Positions 38,502 through 50,200 of a DNA stretch of 64,000 nucleotides are shown here, in pieces. Both the position numbers and the translations under genes were made by a program. The notes beneath the pieces are model-generated. The model made no database searches and had not been told where the DNA came from. It saw nothing but the letters and a program-made list of their open reading frames with translations. Location of the stretch: positions 434,001 through 498,000 of the forward strand of contig PQWQ01000016.1 of the NCBI GenBank assembly GCA_002943765.1, read 5' to 3'. Each line of letters opens with the position of its first letter. Position 1 is the stretch's first letter. The DNA is from Psoroptes ovis. Lineage: Eukaryota; Arthropoda; Arachnida; Sarcoptiformes; Psoroptidae.

Positions 38502-39922
38502 GTGAACATCTGTATATATTTGAATTGCAAAAATAAATAAATAAATATTTTTATTTTTATTTATTTTTGATTGAAAATTTCAATTCAAATCAAACATATT
38601 TATTCATATTCATATTCAATCATTTATTTATTTATTTGTTTATTTATTTCGGATTTTTCCTTGAAGCAAAATTGATTCAAACAATTCAAATAATATTGAA
38701 TAATATCAATGATAATCGAAACCAAAAATCAAAGTACTTTGTGGTTTCAATTGATTTCATTTGATTTGAGTTTCGATTTTTATTTGATTTTTCCCATTCA
38801 TTTTTCTACGCAAATATTTCAGCACTACCGATGTTGATTTGCGTTTCAAATAATGCAAATAATATATTTGCGTGCAAATATCTATGCACGTAAACGCCAA
38901 TATACATACAGCACCAACACAGCATACTGCATTGTTTTATTATCTATTTTGATTTTATTATTTATATTTGTCTGTTTGTTTGGTTTTGTTATTAATTCCA
39001 TTATTTATTCATCTATTCATTTATTTATTCATCAAATTTTATTTTCGTTTGATGAAATTATTATGGAAAAATTTTCCATGTTTAAATCATCGTTTATTTT
39101 ATTTCATTATCATAAATATCAATATTACGATTACATTCAATTACGTTTGAATTACATTTGAATTAATATCTTTCAGAGTAAAAAAAAACCACACAGGTTA
39201 TTTAATGTTAACATTATCAAAGTAAATATTGAATAAATAAATAAATAAATGAAATTTCCCATAAAAAATTATGATTCACTTTGAATCATTTATAAACGAT
39301 TTCTCTATGTGTGTGTAAATTTTCCAACCGAAAAATCATTGGCTCGTATATGACGACCATTAAGTTAAAATAAATAAAATCAGTGGAAATATAAAATTGA
39401 ATCATTATTTCATTTATCAAACAATTCACATATCATTTTGAATCATTAGTGTGTGTGTGTGTGTTACCACATTAGTGGCAAAAATTTTTATTGAAATTTT
39501 TCGGGCAAAAAATATTGAAAAATTTGAGAAAAAAAATAATTCAATCCTTTCGATTAAATCAAATCTATTGTTATTTTGATATGAAATTTTTTACAATAAT
39601 GTAATAGAAAAATATCATCATTATTATTATTATTGACTTGTGGTTCGGGCAAAATATTTCAGAAAAATATTGAAAAATTTCTATGTGAAATGATTATGAA
39701 ATTGTACTGAAAATAATTGAAATTATTAGCATAATAATAACAATTATAATGAATGTCTTGATTGTACGTATAGAAAATTGAATACGTGAAAAAACACGTG
39801 CCATTTTGATATTGAAAATGTGATTTTGTTGTTTTTGTCTTTATTTTTTTTTTGTTTGGACAAATACAAAACAAGTCAAAATAAATGAAACACATTTCAC
39901 CATGGACCATGAATCATCGCAC

Positions 39923-40001
39923 CTGCTGATGCGGCTGATGCGGCTGCGGCTGTTGCGATGCTGGCCAAAGATGTCAAATTTCTTCGTCTGAAATTTTCCA
40001 T
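39923..40001 (-). CDS. candidate isolated first coding exon, Ala-rich
   Basis: A 79-nt GC-rich island in the desert reads, on the minus strand, ATG followed by 25 codons: MENFRRRNLTSLASIATAAA and then further Ala/Ser. It ends in phase 1 at a possible GTGCGA donor. A basic patch followed by an Ala/Ser stretch could be a signal or targeting sequence, or simply a GCN-repeat tract. A phase-compatible acceptor about 2.6 kb downstream (near 37371) would add a short Cys-containing tail ending at 37286, but this joining is speculative. I do not recognise the product. Confidence 0.3.
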
Positions 40002-41038
40002 TTCTTATTTAGTGAAGATCATTCAGATCAAATCAGATCCACTTGGAAATTGAAACGTCTTTGAACTTTGATCATTGTATTTATATCAGAGTTATATTTC
40101 ATTATTTATTTATTTATTTGAATGTAGGTGTCAAATTGGGCGTTTAATTGATGCTGTTTTGTTTTTTTTTTTCTTTCTTAAGATTTAAGATTTTCAATCT
40201 TAAGATTTTCATAAATTTCAAGATTTACGAAATTTGAAAAAAAAATTGTTTCAAATCCATTTTTGCCAAGTATTATTATTATTTACTTGTATCTGCTTAT
40301 ACACTTGTACAATTGAAATAATCATTTTTCTTAAAAACATTTTCTTTAAAAAAAATGACAAAATCAGCCGACAAATCCTATTCACACTTGTATTATTATT
40401 ATTTATTATTTTCAATAATTCAATGTTGAAAAATCGGTATTAAATAATCTTTGAATTTATTTTCTTGAATCAAATTCAATTCAAACTTTCGACCTTTTTT
40501 TCATTATTATTATTTTCTTACGAGTATTTCAAATTGTTCTTTATCATTGAATTGAATTGAATTGAATGAATGAATGAATGTATGGAATGAAATGATATCA
40601 AAAAAGAAAAAATGATTGAAAATAGGTTAAATAACATAAGAAATAACATTCTTTAAAAAAAAACTGAAGAAATAGAATGAAATGAAATGTATAAAAATAC
40701 AGACATACAAACGATATCAACAATTTCCACACAGCAGCTAACTGCAGCAACAGCAGCAGCAGCCAACACGTACAAATCAAATTTTACATTTTTTCAATAT
40801 TTTCTGATTCATGATTTCAAATTATAATTTGCTTAATTTCATACTTGAAACAAATGAATAACAAAAGTATTAATGATGTAATATATTATCCAATAATAAT
40901 AATGAATAATAATGGATCAAATAATAATAAATAAATATGAATAATCCAATATCAAATTCATTATTTCATTTCATTTTTTTTCTTTGAAATGGAATCATTT
41001 AAATATATTTCATCATTATTACTATTATTATTGAAATA

Positions 41039-41119
41039 TTAGATTGTCCGAAAAGTTCTGGCCGATTTTCAAATGTTTTTCAATTAGTAAATCGGCGAAA
41101 AACTTTCAGGACAATCTAC
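41039..41119 (+). mobile_element. mariner-type MITE, subfamily A, forward (copy 9)
   Basis: An 81-bp element from TTAGATTGTCCGAAAAGTTC to CTTTCAGGACAATCTAC, flanked by TA. The inner arms GGCCGATTTTC and AAATCGGCG are inverted. Confidence 0.87.
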
Positions 41120-43475
41120 TAAAAAAAAGAGTTATGAAAATCAATTTAAATATTTGTTTTTATTTGTATTTGATCGTATTTTTTCAAAGGATAATTGAAG
41201 CAATTTCAACATGATTTCATTGTTTTTTTTTTTTTTGAAATCATAATCATCATAGTAAGACCATAATAAAACAATAATAATTATTTCAATAATAGCGATT
41301 ATAATAGCAGCAATAAGGCCCATAAAAAATTGAAAATTTTTTAATGCATTTTGAATTGAATAAAAATTCAAATAATTTCAATTTTTTTTTGAATTCAGAA
41401 AAATTTCAAAATGATTTAAACACATACACAAAAATTCAGATTCATAATAAATGGATTATTAATATCATTATTTATTTGAATTTGTATTTGAATTATTCCA
41501 TTATTTTTTCAGTGTGCCATTATTTTCCATTATTTAGTCAATTATTTAATGCACAAATATATGTATATGTTCAATTATTAAGTATATTTCACACTTTTTT
41601 TTTCACAAATTTGAGAAGCTTCATATATTGACTTGTTTCTTTGATATTTCTATAGCCTTAAAAATTCAATTTCGCCTTATTTTTTATTTTTTTGAATGAA
41701 TTATTGCAATGTTTTTTGACACCTACACGTTATAATGCTGCAAAACATGAATCAAAAAATTCAGCAGCGACAAATGAATGGAAAAAAAGTCACCAAGTCT
41801 TGGCCTGACTTTGTTGACTTTGTTGGCGTGTGTGTATATTGTATGATATGAACATTTTCTCGTTGTTTGAACATGAATCTTTTGAAAATTGATGTCAAAT
41901 TCAATTTAGAAATATTATGTTTTACAATTTCGTTTCGTAAATTTAAAAAAATGAATGAATGAAATTTTTTAAATTTTTGATATAATTTAATATGAAATGG
42001 TATGAATTGTTCATTTTTCAGTCAATTTTCCAAAGGCCTTCACCTTTGACTTTTTCAAAGATTTTCAAAGCTTTTCAAAAAATGAAACTTTTTATTTTTA
42101 AATGATGATCTTCAGACTTTCAGGCTTTCAGGTTTGCCATTGTTGTTAAATCATTGTTAAAACATTGCTCCGGGGAATAATTTCATTTCATTTAACTTTT
42201 TTTTTATAAATTGATGAAAATTTAAAATAGAATAAAATTCCAATTTAAATTGTCAAACAATTCTATGTACAATAATAAACCCAGAAATTCTCCAAAGATG
42301 CAAAATATTCAAAACGTAATTCCATACAATATACATTATAAAAATACCAAATAATAATCTGTGATTGTCATTATTAATTGAAATAAATTGAATTTATTTT
42401 TCTTGGGACTTTTCTTTGGTTAGAATTGAATTGAATTATCGACAATGAAAATAAATAATTGAATGAATCAATGAATGACTGAACCAAATGATATAATGAA
42501 ATCAATTCGAAAGTAAACAAAAACAAACCAAACAAAGAAATTTAATTTAAGAATTTTTTTGTTATTAGATTTTACTTGTCGTTTTATCCACCATGACATA
42601 AAGATTATATCTTCGAACAACAAATGCACACGAAGCACACACGAAACACACACGCAAACATATACATTGAAATATACGGTGAAATGAATATAAATATTTC
42701 TGTGAAGAAAAAAAATCTTATGATTCTTATAATTTTCTTAGATTTATAAAAATGAAATTAATTGAAGAATAAATACAAGTAAGTAAAATAATAAGAATTT
42801 AATAATAATAATAATAATGAAAATGAAATCTTATTTTGATTAGATTTGATTCAAATTCGCTTTAGATTTGATTCAATTTGAAAAAATATACCCAAAAATA
42901 AATGAGATTAGAATAAAATACGATAAAATAATCAGTACTAATCAATGTATCAATATCTATGCGTATACATTTCGACCGTAAAGTCAATTCATAATGTTTG
43001 TCACAAATGTTGACAAATATATATGATGCAAAATTAAATTGAATTATTTTTTTCCAATTCAATTTATTCCAATAGAATTACAAATAAACAAATATACATT
43101 TGTGTGTGTATTATGCAATTTCATTCAATCACAATATCAATGGCTTTCATTTCATTGATTTATTTCATTTACAAACCATCTATAGATTATAGATAATCAT
43201 TAGACAAATTGCAATTATTATTGCTACTTGAAATTATTATGCAAAATACTTTGATTTTATTTTGTATTTTGAATGTCAAAACTTTGATATTTAATTTTGT
43301 AATTATTTAGCATTTTTAGCATTTTCCAATTTCAATTCAAAGCTTTTTTCAATCATTATAATTATATCTTTTTTCTTTGAAATGAATTGAAATGATTACA
43401 ATTTCACTGTGTTACTGATTTATATATATATATTTGTATCTTTGAAATATCTAATTTTTGTTCAATTTATTTGTA

Positions 43476-43557
43476 TTAAAGTTGTCCGAAAAGTTCTTGT
43501 CAATTTTCCAATGATTTTCTACCATATAACCAACAAAAACTTTTCGGACAACCCTAA
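43476..43557 (+). mobile_element. mariner-type MITE, subfamily A, forward (copy 10)
   Basis: An 82-bp element from TTAAAGTTGTCCGAAAAGTT to CTTTTCGGACAACCCTAA, flanked by TA. Its left end shares the TTAAAG variant with copy 4. Confidence 0.9.
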
Positions 43558-44419
43558 TATATTCTCATTATCATCATCATCGTTATTATTATTATTATTA
43601 TTATCAAAACAATTAATGATAATAATAATAATTATAATGATTACAAACAAACAAACAATAATAATAATTATCCTTATTATCTTCATTGTTATAACATCAT
43701 TAACAATTTGTATTATCGTATAATTATAAGAAGTTGAAAATACAGCAGTTGTCAATGAGCAATGATTGCAAAATGATTTGTGTGGAATTGGTTTGAATTT
43801 TTTCATGAAATTCGCTCGAATTTTTATGGAAGGAAAATATTCAAAGTTGAGAACTTCTTTGGCCGAAAAAAATCAAAATCAAAAATTACATTATATCATT
43901 TCAAGATTCAATGAAATCAAATTGCAAATTGCAATTCAATGAATTTTCAGTTTTCCAGTTCTTTCCATTTCAATACATTTTCAAATATCAATCGATACAT
44001 GTGGAAATCATCTGTATCTGTTTTCTTATGTTGTTTTGTTGCTTCGTTTGTTATTTCAATCAATCGCAAATTAGCTGTCAATTTTTTGTTTTAATTGAAA
44101 TTTTGTTTCAATTATTTGTTTATTTGTCTATTTTTGACAAGAAAAAATTCAAGAAAAAGAAAATTTCTTTAAGAAAATAAATAAACTTAGGGGAAATACT
44201 CATTCTGAAATTAAACATTTGCCAGAAAACGCGTTAATCTAAGCACATTATTTTTTTTTCTTGCCACATTAATCTTGTTAGCTGGTCGATGATGGCGATG
44301 ACGATGATGATGATGATGATGAATCATGTGTAAATACATTTATGTGAAAAAAAAGAGAGAATTCAATTTCAAATTAAATTTACATATTTCATGTGTATTT
44401 GTATTTGATGATTGAAATA

Positions 44420-44501
44420 TTAGGCTGTCCGAAAAGTTCATTCGGCTTAATCAATCGAGAGTTGCTCATGAAAATCGGCCAAAACTTTCCGGACAGTCTA
44501 A
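44420..44501 (+). mobile_element. mariner-type MITE, subfamily B, forward (copy 11)
   Basis: An 82-bp element from TTAGGCTGTCCGAAAAGTTC to CTTTCCGGACAGTCTAA, flanked by TA. The core CGGCTTAATCAATCGAGAG plus TTGCTCATGAAAATCGGCC is the best subfamily B reference in the window. Confidence 0.92.
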
Positions 44502-46152
44502 TATTTTCATTTATTTTCAATTTTGAATTTACCAAAAAAAATAAATAAATAAATAAGAGGTATTTTTTTGCAGGAAAAATCTTGTCAATTTACAGGAATA
44601 AATTTGTATTTTTGTCTATGAATGATTAAATGATTGATTGAATAAACAAATAGATTTTAAATTGATTTGTATTTGAACTTGAATTTCAATGTGGAAAATC
44701 AAGACAAATCAAAACAAATTAACAATTGAAATTTTTGAAAATTTCAATTGTCATTTCATTTTTACATTTTTGAATTTTTTTTGAATGTCAATGATATTCG
44801 TTTTGTTTCACTGTTTTGTTCCAAGAAACAATTGAATTTATTTTCCATTTTTTGTTTCTCCTTCAATTTAATTTGATTCAATTTACCTTGAAATTTTTTG
44901 TGAGAAAAATGTATTTGAAATGAAATGTGCAATGAAAACATTGATAAATGTAAGAGGTAGAGATCCTTGAAGATTCTTTTCCATCCATTCTCAAAAGCCT
45001 ACAAACAAACAAGCGAATAGAAGACAATCACAAATGAATGAGTGTATGAATGAAAATTTAAGCCTAAAAATTAATTCCTTCAAACATCAATGAATCATCA
45101 TCATCTTTGTTATTTCCACCAAAAAAATTTTAATTTTTCGAAATTTTTTCCAACAAGGAAAAACAAAACATTGTTGCACATCTCTTTGATCATTTGTTTG
45201 ATTGTTGAAAAAATGAAACAAATGAAAATAACCAGTGATGCATGTAAATACATTGAAATGAATACATTGAAATGGTGAAAGAAATAAATGAATCATATCA
45301 ATTTGTTGTTTGACAAGTTGTTGTTGTTGTTCAGATTATCTCTATTTGAGAAATGGATATACATTTCTATATTTACTCGATTGTTTTCTGGTAGATTTTC
45401 AAGAATTCTTTTCAAGAAATGATAAATAATGATAAATGACTGATGATGATGATCGCTGATGATCAAGCTGATGATGATTCATCGAAAATTTATTCAAAGA
45501 TTTTGACATTTAAATTGAATTCGCAAAAACATTCAAATAAATACATTCTTCTTTGGCTTTGTACACACACATATATATTCAATAATTACTGGTCGATACG
45601 ATCATTATTTATTGAATATTATCGTTTAATGATCTTTCGATCATTGATTTGTTGAATTTTTCAGTATAAAAATATTCGATATAATCAATAAATATTTTTA
45701 TACAAATAGAATATACGTATATATTTACGAAATAAATATTTTTTGGTTAATTCAATATGCATTCCAATATCTATTTTAAAATGTATGGAGATTTGAAATA
45801 TATTTTGTTCTGAAATCATTATCATCATCATCAGTATTAAGCGTTGAATATTTTGAATAATTGTAAAAATTTGATATTATTTTCTATGGTTATTTATTTT
45901 TTTTTGAATAAATCCAAGTCTATTATCATTATTATTATTATTATCATACTTCATTGTTGTTGTGGGTATTATTTTATCAAATTTATACGAATTTTTTTTT
46001 TATTTATTAGGTGAACTTATATCAAGAAATGATGATAAAATAAAAATTTTCCCTAAGAAATATATTTCTAAGAAAAATATATTTTTAAATATTTTTTTTT
46101 CCTTTCAAAATGTATAATTAAATAAAGATTTACATGTATTTATTTATTTGTA

Positions 46153-46234
46153 TTAGGTTGTCCAAAAAGTTTTTGCCGATTTTTTCCATTATTTTCTACG
46201 ATATAACCGGTGAAAAACTTTTCGGACAACCATA
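46153..46234 (+). mobile_element. mariner-type MITE, subfamily A, forward (copy 12)
   Basis: The element runs from TTAGGTTGTCCAAAAAGTTT to CTTTTCGGACAACCATA with TA before and after. The core CTACGATATAACCGG is subfamily A. It is the rightmost copy; none was found from here to 64 kb. Confidence 0.88.
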
Positions 46235-46633
46235 TATATTTATTTATTGAAATATATTTATATATTTATAATATTTTTTTTTTAAAAACATACACAGACA
46301 AACAAATACACCAATACAGACAAGAACACATGCTTTTAAACTAAAATATATATTACATACAATTATTATTATTATTTTGATGATTATAATTGATGTTGAT
46401 GTGTGTTTGTCTGTGTGTTTGTGTATGAAGTAAGATGTGTATGGTGGTGTGAAAAACATGTTTGACAACATTTTCTCTTCTTATAATATTTCAATATTTC
46501 AATATTTTTACTTTGATTCATTCACATTCACATTCATTCATTCATATGTCGATTAGTGGATTGAAATAAATAAATGAATTGAATTGAATTGAAATGAAAT
46601 AAACAAACAAATGTAACTTGTAACAAGCCAAAG

Positions 46634-46714
46634 ATGGATGAATTCACAGAAGATTTAGATGATTCAACTAAAAATGAATTCATTCAACTAATTTCTGCTG
46701 TTTCTGCTGTTTAA
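46634..46714 (+). CDS. small upstream ORF before the PCTAIRE kinase gene
   Basis: A 26-codon frame starting MDEFTEDLDDSTKNEFIQL and ending at TAA lies about 580 nt before the kinase start, in a good AAAGATGG start context. It could be a translated upstream ORF or part of an alternative first exon. The stretch 46.85-46.97 kb just after it is A/C-rich, unlike intergenic DNA here, and looks like 5' leader. Whether the ORF lies in the transcript is unknown. Confidence 0.3.
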   Translation: MDEFTEDLDDSTKNEFIQLISAVSAV

Positions 46715-47290
46715 GTGTTTTCATTCATTTTTGAATAAAGTTTTTTTTTTCTGTTCATTCATTCATTCATTCATTTCTTCTTATTCAAAATCATTTTTTT
46801 AGATTTTTTAGAAAATGAAATTTTCAACTTGTAAAATGTAAAAAAAAAAACCAGAATCAGAAACAGAAACAAAGCGACGAATAAACGACCGACAACATTG
46901 AAATTCAACATCATCCAAAGCAAAAGCATCGAAAGCATCAACGAATAATCATCCGAAATAATATATGGAAATTAAAATTCAATTCAATTCTTCTTCAAGA
47001 ATGAAAATGTATGGATAATTTGTTGAATATTGATGCTGATAATGAATGATGAGGATGATGATGATCATGATCAAACATTATCCAAGGACAATAATAAAAT
47101 AATGTATCGTATAATATTATGTGTGATGTATATAAATATATTTGAATCAAAATGAATAAAATTAAATTGAATTTTGTCTAAAAATTTCTATCATCATCAT
47201 TTACATTTGGTTGAAATCTTTGAGAAAATTTTCAAGGAAAAGTCAACTATCTGTGCCATTCAAAATAATTTAATAATATAAAATGATATA

Positions 47291-50200
47291 ATGACAACAA
47301 CCACAACGATTGTTGGATCGACAACGATCCAAAACCATTCAACAAATCTAATGAATAATTGTAATAATTATCGATTTATGAATGGCCATAAATTTTATAA
47401 TAATTATATTGATAATAATAATAAAATGTTGCGATCTCCAATAAATAATTATAATAATCAAAATAATAATAATAATAATCATATACAAATGATTGAACAA
47501 AAATTATCGCCAATAAACAAACCGATAACAAAATCAATTGTATCGATATATCCAATTATATCCAATGGTAATTTATTGAATGATGAAAATAATCATTTTA
47601 TACAAAAACCATTGACAACAACAGCCACATCAACAGCCACAACAACAACAACAATTTTATTGAATGATGAACAATTTGATATTAATAATTATTGTGATAA
47701 TAATAATCTAAATAATAGTGATCATAATCATTATCATCATACAAATTCTAATGGTCGAAAATTATCATTCAAGAATAATAATAATCGTCCAAGATCAATG
47801 ATGATAATTCCAACAACAACAACAACGACAAATACAATATTGAATGATAGAAGAATATTTGAAGAAACAGATCTGGATGAAATGATTGATTATGAAAATA
47901 ATACTAGTAATAATAATAATAAAACTAATAAATCTAAAAGATCAAATAGTTCAAATCAATTATTATTCGATGCTAATCATAATCACCATAATCATCATAA
48001 TCATACAAATTTATCATTGAATATTGTCAAACAAAAATTATCATCATTATTTCGTCGACAAACAACAATATCGGTAAATGATGATAATAATAATGATGAT
48101 GATGATATTTGTGATAATTTTAATAATAATAATAATAATGATAATTATAATCATCATCGACAGCAGCTAAAGTCATGTAAAAATGATCAACGAAATAATA
48201 CAATAAAACGTTCAAAAACATTTTCAATTTATACGAAATTTTTTCATAATAATAATAACAATAATAATCATAATGATAATTGTAATAATAATGAAACAAA
48301 ATCAATTAATCAATCAACAATTAATCTAATCAATAATCCTAATAATAATAATCAAAATCAAAATAGTCATAATCATCATTTCAATGATCATCATCATCAT
48401 ACAAATCATTCTCATTCTCATCATACGAATCATCATCATCATCATCCAGGTACACCATCAGCAAATCATCAACATTCATTGACAGTAATAAATAATAATC
48501 AAAGATCATCACAATTGATTGATTTAAAATTATTAAATGAAAATTATAATAATAATAATGATAATAATAATAAAACACAAACAAATAATGCTAATAAATT
48601 ATTAAGAATTAAATCTAAAAGTAACTATAATCTTGATCAAAATTGTCCTAATAATATTGATGTCACTGATAATAATAAAAAAATTCAATTACAACGTCAA
48701 CGATCGAATCCGATAACATTTTCATCAAATAATTGTAAAAATAATAATAATCAAAATCGATATCATTCAAATTTAAACAGTAGAATTAGGTCATCAACAT
48801 CATCGATATCATTTTCATCATTATTTGTATCACGATTAAAAAAATCATCATCACAATCGATTCATATTGATAATAATAATGGTGGTGGTGGTGTCAGTGG
48901 TGGCGGCGGTGGCAGTAGAAATGGTGTAGAATCATCATTGTTATCATCATCATCATCATCATCATGTACAACAACAACATCATCACAAACATCAACAACA
49001 ATTAAAGGTGAAAAAAATTTATCAAAATGTATGAATGATGATTGTATTTGTATTGTTGACAATAGTAATATTCATAATAATAATAATAACAATAATATTG
49101 ATGACCTTAAAGATAATAATAATCATCATCATTGTATCGATTGTATTAATAATAATAAAGATGAAAATAATTTGGTTAAATTGAACAATGATAACAATGA
49201 TTGTGATCACAATGATGATAATAACAGTGATTTACCTAAAAAAAATTCAACATCATCATCATCATCATCAATGGCTTCAATATCATTACCATTCAATAAT
49301 ACTTCCTTATCACGTGCTGTTATTAAACGGCAAAGACCTCAGCAGCAACAAAGCCAACAGCCACAAAAACGAAAAAATAAACTAATAAATAGATATTCAA
49401 TGAATGTGAAACATTGTTATGATTATTATTATGATGATAACAGCAACAGCAACAACATCAACAATAATAGTCATAGAAATAATGATAATGTCGATGATAT
49501 CACTGATAAACAAAAAAGAATGATAGATTCAAATAATAATATTCGTAAACGTCATCATCATCAACACCACCACCAACACCAACATAATTCAATAAATGTT
49601 GTTGATCTTATATCGAAACGTTTATCATTACCGGCCGATCTACATTTGCCTGCATCATTTTTAGATAAAATTGAACGTGAATTACAATCGAAAATTTGTA
49701 TGAAACAGCAACAATTACAACAACAATTGGATAATTCAACAACAACAGCGACAACAACAACACCATCAATATCGTTATCATCATCATCGACAACAGCGAC
49801 AGCAACAGCTTATGTAAATGATATAAATACTAATGATGATATTTTCATTGATAATAATGATTCAACATTATCAACATTATTATTTTGTGATCCAAACAAA
49901 ACGATTAGTCGTAAATTACGACGTGAATCATTGGTAATTATTGAATTAAAAATGTGAATTATTTATTCAATTTCAATCAATTTTGAAATTTTTGAAATTT
50001 TCAAAGAATGAAATCGGTTTTGGCCGCTTAGAAACATATACTAAATTGGAAAAACTAGGCGAAGGAACATATGCAACTGTTTATAAAGGTCGTAGCCATT
50101 TAACAAATCGTTTGGTTGCGTTGAAAGATATACGTTTTCAGCAGCAAGAAGGTACACCATGTACAGCTATTCGTGAAGGTAATCATTATTTTCATTTATT

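Larger units (their letters stand above)
26383..39922. other. gene desert, left part
   Basis: Beyond a probable Limpet 5' leader exon (about 26495-26546) I find no supported gene in this 13.5 kb. It contains MITE copies 5-8, a (CA)n tract, several perfect hairpins and long A/T simple repeats. The open frames present have no domain, splice context or codon pattern I can defend. Confidence 0.65.
40002..46633. other. gene desert, right part
   Basis: No supported gene in 6.6 kb. It contains MITE copies 9-12 and abundant ATT, TTCA and TG simple repeats. All open frames are short and of low-complexity composition. Confidence 0.65.

Noticed and set aside
43519..43806. ORFs over and beside MITE copy 10 and the ATT repeats
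   Set aside because: Composed of Ile/Asn homopolymers from ATT/AAT repeats plus element sequence; not credible coding.
48120..49210. Several minus-strand ORFs rich in Tyr, Asp or Ile
   Set aside because: Antisense shadows of the Asn/His/Ser codon repeats in the PCTAIRE kinase exon 1.
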